From Comamonas sp. 26 (GTDB taxonomy: Bacteria > Pseudomonadota > Gammaproteobacteria > Burkholderiales > Burkholderiaceae_C), in NCBI RefSeq assembly GCF_002754475.1, contig NZ_PEFL01000001.1, forward strand, positions 2,480,001 through 2,544,000: DNA of 64,000 nt, written 5' to 3'. Each line of letters begins with the position of its first letter. The first letter of the stretch is position 1. This document shows positions 33,941-43,628 of this stretch, piece by piece. The position numbers and the translations under genes are program-made. Under the pieces are notes generated by a model. That model saw nothing but the letters and a program-made list of their open reading frames with translations, had not been told where the DNA came from and ran no database searches.

Positions 33941-35197
33941 TCAGACTTCTGACTTCGCCCTCACGCGTGGATGCCGCACAAATGCCAGCCCAAGTAAAGA
34001 GCCCAGCACCATAACAAAGCAGGCAAAAGCGGTCACAGCCACCTGGATGCCCCAATGATCGGCAATCCAGCCCACCGCCATCATGGGTAGCATGGAGCCC
34101 AGCAAGCCAATGGTCTGATAGGTGGACAGCATGCCCGCCCGGTTATCGGGCCGTGCAATGCGGCCCACCATGGTCATGCCCGCCAACATGCACATGCCGT
34201 GGCCCAGTGCGGTCAAGCTCACACCAAGAACAAACAGCAAGGTTGATCCTTTGTGCAGATTCACAACCAGCATGCCGTTGCTGACCACCAGCAGCGCCAT
34301 ACCGGTGAATCCGCAGCGGTGCAGCGCCAGCCGCTCAGCCACCAGCTGAATGCAGGCAGACACCAGCAAGATGACTGCAATTGCGGTGCCAATAACGATC
34401 GGGCCGCTCCACGGAATCATCTGCTGCAAGAACAGCGGTGCCATGGCTGCATAAAGCCCAAAGACACCAAAGGCCACAAACGGGTAGCCACAGGTCAGGA
34501 CGAAAGCCAGAGAGTCATCACGCGCAGGCCAGGTCAAACGGGGCCTGCAATCTTGCCAGCGCAGGCGACTGGGTGCTGCTGCAGCCTGTAATGCAGATTG
34601 CGGCAGCTTTAGCAAAGCGATGGCTGCGACACCCGCGCAGCCCAGCACCAGTGGCGCTACATAGGCCATCATCAAGGGCTGATGCAACCACTGCCCGGCC
34701 ATGCCGCCAATCAGCGGCCCCAAACCAAAACCCAGTACATTGAGAAAGCTGGCCACCATGGCCACGCGCTGAGGGCGCAGCCCGGTAGATCCACTGGCGG
34801 CCAGCACCGTCAGCCCCGTGGTAGCGCTGATGGTGATGAGGCTGGAGGCCACACCCACCATGAAGCGACCCACGATAAGACTGGGCAGATTCCACGCCAG
34901 CATGGAGATCAGAGTGCCCACCAGCGTCAGCAACAAAAAGCACAGCAGCACGCGCTGAAAGCCAATGCGATCGGGCAACCGCCCCAGAAACAGCAGCGCA
35001 CACAGGCCACCGCACATATAAAGCACATAGATCATCGAGATATCGCTGGCCCGCAACTGCCAGGCCTGCTGGTACAGCGCATACAGCGGGCTGATCAGCG
35101 CCGCCCCCATGACACCGACCACCAAGGCGAAGCCCACCCACCAGGCAGAGGCCTGCATGGCTGCGGTGCCTGCCTGCCATGTATTGCTTTGCGGCAT
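33941..35197 (-). CDS. Major facilitator superfamily transporter
   Basis: A 418-residue, 12-helix membrane protein. The MFS loop motif between helices 2 and 3 is FLGRLPDRIGFQRVLL, and a related loop GRIARPDNRAGMLS occurs between helices 8 and 9. The arrangement resembles drug-efflux MFS proteins, but no substrate can be assigned. It stands alone, divergent from the patatin-like gene at 35465 and convergent with nothing. Confidence 0.85.
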   Translation of the reverse strand: MPQSNTWQAGTAAMQASAWWVGFALVVGVMGAALISPLYALYQQAWQLRASDISMIYVLYMCGGLCALLFLGRLPDRIGFQRVLLCFLLLTLVGTLISMLAWNLPSLIVGRFMVGVASSLITISATTGLTVLAASGSTGLRPQRVAMVASFLNVLGFGLGPLIGGMAGQWLHQPLMMAYVAPLVLGCAGVAAIALLKLPQSALQAAAAPSRLRWQDCRPRLTWPARDDSLAFVLTCGYPFVAFGVFGLYAAMAPLFLQQMIPWSGPIVIGTAIAVILLVSACIQLVAERLALHRCGFTGMALLVVSNGMLVVNLHKGSTLLFVLGVSLTALGHGMCMLAGMTMVGRIARPDNRAGMLSTYQTIGLLGSMLPMMAVGWIADHWGIQVAVTAFACFVMVLGSLLGLAFVRHPRVRAKSEV

Positions 35198-35335
35198 TGT
35201 TTGTCTCTTTGATGAGGCTGTCAGGCACCGTCAATGAGCCATCGAATGACTCTGCGCGCATGCTCTGCAACCACTTGCTTGCGATGAAAACATTATCTGC
35301 AGCAGAGCTTTGGCATGCATAGACCAAACAGAGGA

Positions 35336-35382
35336 TATAAGCCTCCAGCGCTTATTCATCATGCGTATAGAGCTATGTTTTC
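35336..35382 (-). repeat. Interspersed repeat copy
   Basis: On the minus strand: AAAACATAGCTCTATACGCA, then TGATGAATAAGCGCTGGAGG. It lies between divergent genes. Confidence 0.65.
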
Positions 35383-35464
35383 AGAAGCAAGAATGTAGCC
35401 ATCAAAGCCAGAATAAACACCAAAAGCTATACTTTGCGGCCTAATGACAGCAGGATTCCCCGGC

Positions 35465-36508
35465 ATGAGCCCGAATGCTTTTTTGCGCCCTTTGGTCTGT
35501 TTGAGCCTGCTTGGCCTTGCCGCCTGCGGCAGCAGCCCCCCCTCCCCCACCGCTGCGGCCAATGCGCCCTCATCCTCGCCAGCCACCACGGCATCTGCGC
35601 CCCCAATCAAGATTGGTCTGGCTCTGGGCGGTGGTGCGGCCAAGGGCTTTGCCCACATCGGCGTCATCAAGATTCTGGAGGCCAACGGTCTCACCCCTTC
35701 GTTTGTCGCAGGCACCAGCGCAGGCAGCGTAGTGGGTGCGATGTATGCCAGCGGCATGAATGCGTTTGAGCTGCAGGAAAAAGCCGTGGCACTCGACGAA
35801 GCCAAGATTCGTGACCTGCAGTTTTCCTCGGGCGGCCTGGTGCTGGGGCAAAAGCTGGAAGACTATGTGAACGAGCAAGTGCAGCGCAAGCCCATGGAGC
35901 AGTTAGCCAAGCCCTTTGTGGTCATCTCCACCCGCCTTGAAGATGGCGAGCGCACCGTGTTTGCACGCGGTAATGTGGGTCAGGCCGTGCGTGCCTCCAG
36001 CAGCGTACCGGGAGTGTTCCAGCCCGTGACGATTGGCAAGTATCACTATGTAGACGGCGGCATCGTCAGCCCCGTGCCCGTGGATGCCGCGCGCAATCTG
36101 GGTGCCGACATCGTGATTGCCGTAGACATTTCCAACAAGGCCAGCGGCAAGACCCCTGCCAACATGCTGGGTGCGCTCAACCAGTCGATTGCCATCATGG
36201 GCCAGAAGCTGGGGCAGGCTGAGCTGGCGCGCGCCGACATCATCCTCCGCCCCAAGGTGCTGGACATTGGCCCGGCCGATTTTGCGCAGCGCAGCCACGC
36301 GATTGTGGAGGGCGAGAAAGCCACCACCGCACTGATGCCGCAAATCCGCGAACGCATTGCCCAGCTGCAGGCAGAACGTGCCAAGGCCATGCAGATTGCA
36401 CAGCTCAAGGCGCAGGAAGCCAAGCATCAGGAATGCCTGAAACAGCGCTCCAGACTGCAAAAGCTGTCCGGTATGGTTGGCATGAGTGATGACTGCAAAA
36501 AGCCCTGA
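35465..36508 (+). CDS. Patatin-like phospholipase lipoprotein (RssA-type)
   Basis: A 347-residue lipid acyl hydrolase. A signal peptide with lipobox LGLAAC (about Cys21) indicates a lipid-anchored envelope protein. The patatin domain (about 55-250) has the oxyanion loop GGGAAKGFAHIG, the nucleophile Ser in GTSAGS, and the catalytic Asp in YVDGGIVSPVPVD. A C-terminal charged helix (about 285-330) follows. ATG 35444 is an alternative start, seven codons upstream; 35465 has AGGA at proper distance. A strong terminator follows. Confidence 0.88.
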   Translation: MSPNAFLRPLVCLSLLGLAACGSSPPSPTAAANAPSSSPATTASAPPIKIGLALGGGAAKGFAHIGVIKILEANGLTPSFVAGTSAGSVVGAMYASGMNAFELQEKAVALDEAKIRDLQFSSGGLVLGQKLEDYVNEQVQRKPMEQLAKPFVVISTRLEDGERTVFARGNVGQAVRASSSVPGVFQPVTIGKYHYVDGGIVSPVPVDAARNLGADIVIAVDISNKASGKTPANMLGALNQSIAIMGQKLGQAELARADIILRPKVLDIGPADFAQRSHAIVEGEKATTALMPQIRERIAQLQAERAKAMQIAQLKAQEAKHQECLKQRSRLQKLSGMVGMSDDCKKP

Positions 36509-36520
36509 GCCAAGTCGCCT

Positions 36521-36555
36521 CATAAAAAATCCCGCGCCATGCGGGATTTTTTATG
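36521..36555. terminator. Bidirectional terminator, 15-bp perfect stem
   Basis: CATAAAAAATCCCGC and GCGGGATTTTTTATG with a 5-base loop, between the convergent patatin-like and acyl-CoA dehydrogenase genes. Confidence 0.9.
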
Positions 36556-36567
36556 AGGGAAGGCTTT

Positions 36568-38427
36568 TTAAAAAGCGTCTTCTTCCATGTGGGCACAAGT
36601 CATATCCCGCGCCTTGACCACCTGCAGCCATGCGCCGATACGCGGAAGCTCGTAGTGGAAGAAGTAGCGCTGCGCCGCCATGCTGCCACGGTGGGCGGCA
36701 ATGGCCAGCCCGTCGTCCTTGGCCAGCACGGCCAGTGCCACATCCAGCCAGATCCAGCCCAGCACCACATGGCCAAAGGCCTGCATATAAGGCACGGCAT
36801 TGGCCAGCGCTTCCTGCGGGTTATCCGTCGCCCAGGCTGCCTTGGTGGTGGAGCCCACATCCGCCAGCGCTCGGGCCAGCTGATTGGCATAGGTGCTCAG
36901 CTTTGCCTGCTGCAGCGCCTTTTGAATCGTGGCATTGATGCGCGTAGCCAGCAGTTGCAGGCCTTTGCCGCCCTCCATGATGACTTTACGGCCCAGCAAA
37001 TCCATGGCCTGAATGCCATGCGTGCCTTCGTGAATCATGTTCAGGCGGTTGTCGCGCCAGTACTGCTCCACCGCAAAGTCACGCGTATAACCATAGCCAC
37101 CATGAATCTGAATGGCTAGAGAATTGGCCTCCAGACAGAACTCGCTGGGCCAGCTCTTGGCAACCGGGGTCAGTACTTCCAGCAGCAGCTTGGCCTCTGC
37201 CGCCTGCTCACTCTCACCCGTGTTCTGCTCATCCACCAGTTTTGCGCACAGCAGGTTCAGCGCCAGCGCGCCTTCGCAATAGGCTTTTTGCGCCAGCAGC
37301 ATGCGCTTGACATCTGCATGCTCAATGATGCGCGACTGCGGCTTGCTTGCATCCTTGCCGCCGCCACCAATCGGGCGACCTTGCGGGCGGCTTTGCGCAT
37401 ATTCCAGACTGGCGTGATAGCCCGCCATGCCCAGCATGGATGCAGCCATGCCGATGGAGATGCGCGCCTCGTTCATCATGTGGAACATGCACTTGAGACC
37501 CTCGCCGGGCTTACCCACCAGATAGCCAATGGCTCCGGCCCCATGGCCGTCCAGCCCGCCACCCTGCTCGCCGTGCACCGGGTACTTGCCTTCACCAAAA
37601 TTGAGCAACGTATTGGTGGTCCCGCGCCAGCCCAGCTTGTGGTTCAGACCTGCCAGCGCCACATCATTGCGCTCTCCGGTCAACTGACCTTGGGTGTCAA
37701 CCAGCTTTTTGGGAACGATAAACAGCGAGATACCTTTGACGCCGGGCACAGGCTTGCCATCGGGGCCGGGAATCTTGGCCAACACCAGGTGCACGATGTT
37801 TTCGGTCAGCTCATGGTCGCCGGCGCTGATCCACATCTTGTTGCCCTTGAGGCGGTAGCGTGGCCCCAGCGCTTCGGTTTCAAAATCAGCACCATCGGGC
37901 TCGGCACGCGTGGCGATATCGGACAGGGACGAGCCCGCCTGCGGCTCAGACAGAGCCATGGTGCCTGCCCAGCGGCCGTTGAACTCATTGGCCGCAAACA
38001 CGGTTTTTTGCAACTCCGTTCCGTGGGCCATGATGGCGTTGGCATTGCCCGAGGTCAGCATGTTCGAGCCAATGCTGATCGAAGCGGCAGCAAAAAAACA
38101 GTTGGCTGCCGACTCCACCACATAAGGCAGTTGCATGCCGCCAATTTCATAGTCTTGCGCGGCGCTGAGCATACCTGAGTCGGCATAGGCCTCGCGGGCG
38201 TCGTAGGTGCATCGGGGCAAGATGACTTTTTCGCCATCAAACTGCGGCTCCTGCGTGTCTACTGTGCGATTGAACGGCGCATATTTCTCACGGGCAATGC
38301 GCTCGCAGATGTCCATTACGGCATCAAAAGTGTTGCGCGAATGGTCAGAAAAACGGGGGCGACGGCTCAACTCTTCGGCCTGCAGCCAGTCGTAGAGCAA
38401 GAAATCAATGGTGGAGCGCAGGCGCAT
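36568..38427 (-). CDS. Acyl-CoA dehydrogenase (large, about 600-residue type)
   Basis: An FAD enzyme that inserts the trans-2 double bond in acyl-CoA, the first step of beta-oxidation. At 619 residues it belongs to the longer bacterial group with an extra C-terminal helical domain. The FAD and substrate stretches are GTMALSEPQAGSSLSDIATR and YRLKGNKMWISAGDHE (about 155-215). The catalytic-base region lies near 430-450 (IHGGYGYTRDFAVEQYWRD, then HEGTHGIQAMDLLGRK). It is the last gene of a run with thiolase and a FadB-type protein on the same strand. Confidence 0.92.
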   Translation of the reverse strand: MRLRSTIDFLLYDWLQAEELSRRPRFSDHSRNTFDAVMDICERIAREKYAPFNRTVDTQEPQFDGEKVILPRCTYDAREAYADSGMLSAAQDYEIGGMQLPYVVESAANCFFAAASISIGSNMLTSGNANAIMAHGTELQKTVFAANEFNGRWAGTMALSEPQAGSSLSDIATRAEPDGADFETEALGPRYRLKGNKMWISAGDHELTENIVHLVLAKIPGPDGKPVPGVKGISLFIVPKKLVDTQGQLTGERNDVALAGLNHKLGWRGTTNTLLNFGEGKYPVHGEQGGGLDGHGAGAIGYLVGKPGEGLKCMFHMMNEARISIGMAASMLGMAGYHASLEYAQSRPQGRPIGGGGKDASKPQSRIIEHADVKRMLLAQKAYCEGALALNLLCAKLVDEQNTGESEQAAEAKLLLEVLTPVAKSWPSEFCLEANSLAIQIHGGYGYTRDFAVEQYWRDNRLNMIHEGTHGIQAMDLLGRKVIMEGGKGLQLLATRINATIQKALQQAKLSTYANQLARALADVGSTTKAAWATDNPQEALANAVPYMQAFGHVVLGWIWLDVALAVLAKDDGLAIAAHRGSMAAQRYFFHYELPRIGAWLQVVKARDMTCAHMEEDAF

Positions 38428-38438
38428 ATCAACATTCC

Positions 38439-38494
38439 ATCAAAAACTGCTGCAGAGCTTTATCAGTCAGCGCTTGCAGCTATCAATTTCAGTA
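38439..38494 (-). repeat. Interspersed repeat copy
   Basis: On the minus strand: ATTGATAGCTGCAAGCGCTG, then ATAAAGCTCTGCAGCAGTTT. It lies between the acyl-CoA dehydrogenase and thiolase genes. Confidence 0.65.
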
Positions 38495-38507
38495 AATAAA
38501 GGCCCAT

Positions 38508-38541
38508 AAAAGGCCGCACCCTTGCGGGACTGCGGCCTTGG
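38508..38541 (-). terminator. Terminator of the thiolase gene
   Basis: The stem AAGGCCGCA / TGCGGCCTT is followed by TTTTATGG on the minus strand, ten bases past the thiolase stop. Confidence 0.7.
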
Positions 38542-38548
38542 GCAGTGT

Positions 38549-39724
38549 TTAAAGAACTTCGAAAACAGCCGCTGCACCCATGCCGCCGCCGATGCACATG
38601 GTCACGCAGACACGCTTGGCGCCGCGGCGCTTGCCTTCGATCAGAGCGTGGCCCGTCAGGCGCTGGCCCGAGACGCCATAGGGGTGACCCACGGCAATCG
38701 CACCGCCGTTGACGTTCAGCTTGTCAGCAGGAATGTGCAGGAAATCGCGACAATAGATGACCTGCACCGCAAAGGCTTCGTTCAGCTCCCAGAGGTCAAT
38801 GTCATTTACCGACAGGCCTAGTTTTTTGAGCACCTTGGGGATGGCATAGATGGGGCCAATACCCATCTCGTCAGGTTCGCAACCAGCCACCGCAAAGCCC
38901 AGAAAGCGGCCCAGAGGCTTGAGGTCCTTGCGCGATGCATAGGCTTCACTGACCACGGCGCAGGCGCCAGCACCATCCGAGAACTGGCTTGCGTTGCCTG
39001 CCGTAATCACACCGCCGGGCAGCGCACTGCGCAGGCCGCTGATGCCTTCCTTGGTTGTGCCTTCGCGAATGCCTTCATCCTGGCTGACGGTCACTTCCTT
39101 GGTGATCATGCCGCGCACCTTGTCCACCACGCCCATCACCGTTTTCATGGGAGCGATTTCAGCTTCGAACAAACCGGCTGCCTGCGCGGCAGCGGCTTTC
39201 TGCTGGCTGGATGCACCGTATTCATCCTGCGCATCGCGGCTGATGTTGTAGCGTTTGGCGACCTGCTCGGCCGTCTGCAGCATGTTCCAGTAGATCTCGG
39301 GCTTCATGGCAGTCAGCTCTGGATCAAACGCCATGTGCGGATTCAGGTGGGGCTGCACACAGGAAATACTTTCCAGTCCACCGGCCACCAGCACATCGTT
39401 TTCGCCCGCGATGATGCGCTGGGAAGCCAGCGCAATCGCCTGCAGACCCGAGGAGCAGAAGCGGTTGATGGTCAGGCCGGATGTCGTCACCGGCAGGCCG
39501 GCGCGCACGGCAATCAGGCGTGCCACGTTGCCGCCGGTCGTGCCTTCGGGCAGCGACATGCCCATGATCACGTCTTCGACTTCAGCGCCATCGATGCCGG
39601 CGCGCTCCACGGCGGCCTTGACCGCATGGGCGCCCATGGTCGGGCCGTAAGTCATGTTGAAAGCGCCCTTCCAGCTCTTGGCCAGCGGGGTACGGGCGGT
39701 AGAAACAATCACTGCGGATGTCAT
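38549..39724 (-). CDS. Acetyl-CoA acetyltransferase (thiolase)
   Basis: Cleaves 3-ketoacyl-CoA with CoA, or condenses two acetyl-CoA. The 391-residue protein has the active Cys in [15 protein letters not shown] (about 90), the NEAFAVQ motif (about 340), the [14 protein letters not shown] motif with its His, and the C-terminal [13 protein letters not shown] with the second Cys. The start is ATG 39724, with AAGGAC seven bases upstream; the frame is open further but without coding character. It lies 37 bp from the FadB-type gene and works with it. Confidence 0.93.
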   Translation of the reverse strand: MTSAVIVSTARTPLAKSWKGAFNMTYGPTMGAHAVKAAVERAGIDGAEVEDVIMGMSLPEGTTGGNVARLIAVRAGLPVTTSGLTINRFCSSGLQAIALASQRIIAGENDVLVAGGLESISCVQPHLNPHMAFDPELTAMKPEIYWNMLQTAEQVAKRYNISRDAQDEYGASSQQKAAAAQAAGLFEAEIAPMKTVMGVVDKVRGMITKEVTVSQDEGIREGTTKEGISGLRSALPGGVITAGNASQFSDGAGACAVVSEAYASRKDLKPLGRFLGFAVAGCEPDEMGIGPIYAIPKVLKKLGLSVNDIDLWELNEAFAVQVIYCRDFLHIPADKLNVNGGAIAVGHPYGVSGQRLTGHALIEGKRRGAKRVCVTMCIGGGMGAAAVFEVL

Positions 39725-39761
39725 GTTCTGTCCTTTGATTCTGGATAATGCGTGGCTTGGC

Positions 39762-41861
39762 TCAGCTGAACTGCTTGCCTTCTGCAGCCAGTCGGGCCAG
39801 CAGCGGCGCGGGCTGCCAGAACTTGGCATCGTCATTGGGGTTCTGGGCAAAGCGACCCATGGCCTGTACCACGTTGAACAGGCCCACTTCGCCGGCGTAA
39901 TGCATGGGGCCACCGCGCCACAGAGGGAATCCGTAGCCGGTCAGATAGACCATGTCGATATCGCCGGACTTGCCTGCAATGCCTTCTTCCAGAATGTGCG
40001 CGCCTTCATTGACGAGAGCGAACACCAGTCGCTGCACGATTTCTTCATCTGAAATCTTGCGCGGCGTAATGCCAAGGCTCTTACGGTGCGCATCAATCAT
40101 CTGGGTGACCACATCAGACACCAGCGCATCGCGTTTGCCGGGCAGGTAGTCGTACCAGCCCGCGCCCGTCTTCTGCCCGAAGCGGCCCAGCTCGCACAGG
40201 CGGTCTGCGCTGGCGCTGTACTTCATGTCTGGCTTTTCCTGGTAGCGGCGCTTGCGAATCGCCCAGCCAATGTCGTTACCGGCCAGATCGCCCATGCGGA
40301 ACGGGCCCATGGCAAAGCCGAATTTTTCAATGGCCTTGTCCACCTGCTGCGGCGAAGCACCTTCGTCCAGCAGAAAACCGGCTTGGCGCGAGTACTGCTC
40401 GATCATGCGGTTGCCGATGAAGCCGTCGCACACGCCCGAGACCACCGCCGTCTTCTTGATCTTCTTGCCCACCTTCATCACCGTGGCCAGCACATCCTTG
40501 GCCGTGGCCTTGCCTCGCACCACTTCCAGCAGCTTCATCACGTTGGCGGGGCTAAAGAAATGCATGCCAACAACGTCCTGCGGGCGCTTGGTGAAGGCGG
40601 CAATCTTGTCCACGTCCAGCGTGGAGGTGTTGGACGCCAGAATCGCACCGGGTTTGGCCACCGCGTCCAGCTGCTTGAACACAGCCTCCTTGACGCCCAG
40701 CTCTTCAAACACAGCTTCGATGATCAGGTCGCAGGTTTTGAGGTCCTCATAAGCCAACGTGGTGCTCAGCAGCGCCATGCGCTGGGCATACTTGTCTTCC
40801 TTGAGCTTACCCTTTTTGACCTGCGCTTCGTAATTCTTCTTGATCGTGGCCACGCCGCGCTCCAGCGCCTCGGCCTTGGTCTCCAGAATGGTGACGGGGA
40901 TGCCAGCATTCAGGAAGTTCATGGCAATGCCGCCACCCATGGTGCCTGCACCGATCACGCCCACAGTCTTGATGTCGCGCACCGGCGTATCGCCAGGCAC
41001 ATCGGCGATTTTTGACGCAGCCCGTTCGGCCATGAACAGATGGCGCAGCGCTCGGGACTCGGGCGTCATCATCAGCTGCATGAAAGCTTCGCGCTCGGCC
41101 ACCATGCCGTCGTCGAACTTCTTGGTGGTGGCGTTCTTCACGGCTTCCACGCAGCGCAGCGGCGCCGGGAAGTTCTTGGACATGCCCTGCACCATGGTGG
41201 CTGCAAACTCGAAATAGGCATCGCCCTTGGGGTGTTTGCATGGCAGGTCACGCACACGTGGCAGGGGGCGCACCTCGGCGACCTCCAGCGCAAAACCCTT
41301 GGCCTCGGCCAGCAGGGTCTCGGCCGAGGCGGCCATCTTGTTGAACAGCTTCTGGCCCGGCTGCATGGCCAGCATTTCGCTCATCACGGTCTCACCGCTG
41401 ACGATCATGTTCAGCGCTGGCTCCACACCCAGCGCACGCGGCAGGCGCTGCGTGCCGCCGGCTCCGGGCAACAGACCCAGCTTGACTTCAGGCAGGGCCA
41501 CGGCCGTGCCGGGCGCAGCAAAGCGGTAATGACAACCCAGGGCCAGCTCCAGCCCGCCGCCCATACAGACGCTGTGGATGGCGGCGATCAAAGGTTTGGT
41601 AGACAGGTCCAGCTGCTGGATGACGGAAATCAGATGCGGCTCGCGGTAGGCATCTTCCTTGCCGAACTCGGTGATATCGGCTCCGCCCGAGAAGGCCTTG
41701 CCAGCCCCCGTGATGACAATGGCTTTCACCGCTGCATCTGCCAGGGCCTTGTTCAGACCATCCACAATGCCGCGGCGTGTGGACAGCCCCAGGCCATTGA
41801 CCGGCGGGTTGTTCAAGGTAATAACGGCGATGGCACCGTCCACTTTGTATTCAGCAGTCAT
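39762..41861 (-). CDS. FadB/FadJ-type enoyl-CoA hydratase / 3-hydroxyacyl-CoA dehydrogenase
   Basis: A bifunctional beta-oxidation enzyme of 699 residues. The N-terminal crotonase domain (about 1-190) has [15 protein letters not shown] and [14 protein letters not shown] with the catalytic Glu of the second hydratase region. The Rossmann domain (about 295-475) has [20 protein letters not shown], and [15 protein letters not shown] contains the catalytic His. C-terminal 3-HCDH domains follow. I chose ATG 41861 ([20 protein letters not shown]) with AGGGGA upstream. It leads the FadB-thiolase-dehydrogenase group. Confidence 0.94.
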   Translation of the reverse strand: MTAEYKVDGAIAVITLNNPPVNGLGLSTRRGIVDGLNKALADAAVKAIVITGAGKAFSGGADITEFGKEDAYREPHLISVIQQLDLSTKPLIAAIHSVCMGGGLELALGCHYRFAAPGTAVALPEVKLGLLPGAGGTQRLPRALGVEPALNMIVSGETVMSEMLAMQPGQKLFNKMAASAETLLAEAKGFALEVAEVRPLPRVRDLPCKHPKGDAYFEFAATMVQGMSKNFPAPLRCVEAVKNATTKKFDDGMVAEREAFMQLMMTPESRALRHLFMAERAASKIADVPGDTPVRDIKTVGVIGAGTMGGGIAMNFLNAGIPVTILETKAEALERGVATIKKNYEAQVKKGKLKEDKYAQRMALLSTTLAYEDLKTCDLIIEAVFEELGVKEAVFKQLDAVAKPGAILASNTSTLDVDKIAAFTKRPQDVVGMHFFSPANVMKLLEVVRGKATAKDVLATVMKVGKKIKKTAVVSGVCDGFIGNRMIEQYSRQAGFLLDEGASPQQVDKAIEKFGFAMGPFRMGDLAGNDIGWAIRKRRYQEKPDMKYSASADRLCELGRFGQKTGAGWYDYLPGKRDALVSDVVTQMIDAHRKSLGITPRKISDEEIVQRLVFALVNEGAHILEEGIAGKSGDIDMVYLTGYGFPLWRGGPMHYAGEVGLFNVVQAMGRFAQNPNDDAKFWQPAPLLARLAAEGKQFS

Positions 41862-42103
41862 GCTGTTGTCCCCTATGCGATAGAAAAGAACGATCGTGCG
41901 TTTTTGATTGTAGGAATTTCCGGGCAATGCGCCACTGCGGTTTGTCCCGACCGAGACAAGCAGTAACCAAGTCCTGGCAAAACCCTAAAACAACCACCCT
42001 CCAACCCAGAAACACCAAGCAAGGGCCGCCCCGCAGCAAAGATGTCGTCCCCCTCCCGCGTAGCGAGAGAGGGGGACGGCGCAAAGCGCCTCAGGGGGAC
42101 CCT

Positions 42104-42799
42104 TCAAACCTCCAGCCACTCCTTGCGCACTTTCTCATTGGCGCGCAGGCTGTCCGGGGTTCCGTCAAAGACGATATGGCCATGGCCCATGACCAATGCC
42201 CGGTCCGAGATATTCATGGCGATGGTCAACTTTTGCTCAATCAGCAGCACGGACACGCCTCGGTCCTTGATCTTTTTGAGGTACTCGCCCACCAGCTCGA
42301 CGATTTTTGGAGCCAGACCTTCCGTGGGCTCATCGATGATGATGAGATCGGGGTCGCCCATGAGCGTGCGGCACAACGTGAGCATTTGCTGCTCGCCGCC
42401 AGACATCACGCCCGCCTCGGTGTACTGGCGCTCTTTGAGCCGCGGGAACATGTTGTACATGTCGTCAAAACCCCAGCGACTACCTTTGCTCTTGCCTTTC
42501 TGGCCCAGCATCAGGTTCTGATGCACCGTCAGGTTAGGGAACACATCGCGGCTTTCAGGCACATAGCCAATACCCAGATGGGCGACCTCGTAGGCTTTTT
42601 TGCCTTTGAGATTCTTGCCCTTCCAGTCAAGAGCGCCCTCCCAGTGCACCAGACCCATGATGGCCTTGGCCGTCGTGGAGCGCCCCGAGCCATTGCGCCC
42701 CAGCAGCGCCACAATTTCACCCGCATTGACCTGAAAGTCCACGCCATGCAGCACATGGCTTTTGCCGTAATAGGCATGCAGATCATTAATCTTCAGCAT
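42104..42799 (-). CDS. livF: Branched-chain-type ABC transporter ATPase LivF
   Basis: A 231-residue ATPase. Walker A reads GRNGSGRST, with Arg in place of the usual Lys. The signature is MSGGEQQMLTLCRTLM, Walker B LIIIDEPTEGL, and the end is typical LivF (VFDGTPDSLRANEKVRKEWL). The start ATG 42799 lies one base from the livG stop (TGAGATG), so it is translationally coupled. The Lys-to-Arg change is, to my knowledge, shared by many Burkholderiales LivF proteins, so it need not mean inactivity. Confidence 0.93.
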   Translation of the reverse strand: MLKINDLHAYYGKSHVLHGVDFQVNAGEIVALLGRNGSGRSTTAKAIMGLVHWEGALDWKGKNLKGKKAYEVAHLGIGYVPESRDVFPNLTVHQNLMLGQKGKSKGSRWGFDDMYNMFPRLKERQYTEAGVMSGGEQQMLTLCRTLMGDPDLIIIDEPTEGLAPKIVELVGEYLKKIKDRGVSVLLIEQKLTIAMNISDRALVMGHGHIVFDGTPDSLRANEKVRKEWLEV

Positions 42800-42800
42800 C

Positions 42801-43625
42801 TCAATGCCCTCCCGCCTGTTGATCTGCCACGGAAGAACCCAAATAGGCTTCCTGCACCCGCGCATTGGCCCGCACCGCCTGTGGTGTGTCAAAGGCAATC
42901 ACCTCGCCATAGACCACCACGGCAATCTTGTCCGCCAGCCCGAAGACCACGCCCATGTCGTGCTCCACCGTCAGCAGCGTTTTGCCTTCCGTCACTTTTT
43001 TGATGAGCTGGATGAAATGTGCGGTTTCGCTGTTGCTCATCCCTGCCGTGGGTTCGTCGAGCAAGATGACGCTGGCACCGCCGCCGATGGTGATGCCGAT
43101 CTCCAGCGCGCGCTGTTCGGCATAGGTCAGGTTCACGGCCAGCGTGTCGCGCTTGCGGTGCAGGCCAATCATCTCCATCAGCTCATTAGCGCGCTCGTTG
43201 GCGTCATGCAGATTGGAGAGAAAGCGCCAGAAGCTATAGCGATAGCCCAGACTCCAGAGCACGCTGCAGCGCAGGTTCTCAAACACCGACAGCTTGGGAA
43301 AGATGTTGGTGATCTGAAAGCTGCGCGAAAGGCCCATGCGGTTGATCTCGAACGGCTTTTGGCCGTTGATACGCTGACCGTGCAGCAAGATGTTACCACT
43401 GCTGGGCTCAAAGCGGCCGCTGATCAGGTTGAACAGCGTGCTCTTGCCCGCACCATTGGGGCCGATGATGGCAATGCGCTCGCCCGCATTCACGGCCAGA
43501 TTGGCACCGCGAATGATTTCAGTCTTGCCAAAATTTTTGCGCAGGTCGCGCAGCTCCAGCGCATAAGGTTTGCCTGCTGACTGAGTTGCTTGCGCAGTTG
43601 GTTGATGAATGGCAATGCTGGACAT
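42801..43625 (-). CDS. livG: Branched-chain-type ABC transporter ATPase LivG
   Basis: 274 residues. Walker A is GPNGAGKST, the Q-loop region reads GLSRSFQITNIFPKLSVFEN, the signature region is NLTYAEQRALEIGITI (the LTYGEQ form typical of LivG, here with Ala), and Walker B is VILLDEPTAGMSNSE. The H-loop is VEHDMGVVFGLADKI. It sits between livM and livF and starts 3 bp after livM ends. Confidence 0.94.
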   Translation of the reverse strand: MSSIAIHQPTAQATQSAGKPYALELRDLRKNFGKTEIIRGANLAVNAGERIAIIGPNGAGKSTLFNLISGRFEPSSGNILLHGQRINGQKPFEINRMGLSRSFQITNIFPKLSVFENLRCSVLWSLGYRYSFWRFLSNLHDANERANELMEMIGLHRKRDTLAVNLTYAEQRALEIGITIGGGASVILLDEPTAGMSNSETAHFIQLIKKVTEGKTLLTVEHDMGVVFGLADKIAVVVYGEVIAFDTPQAVRANARVQEAYLGSSVADQQAGGH

Positions 43626-43628
43626 GGA

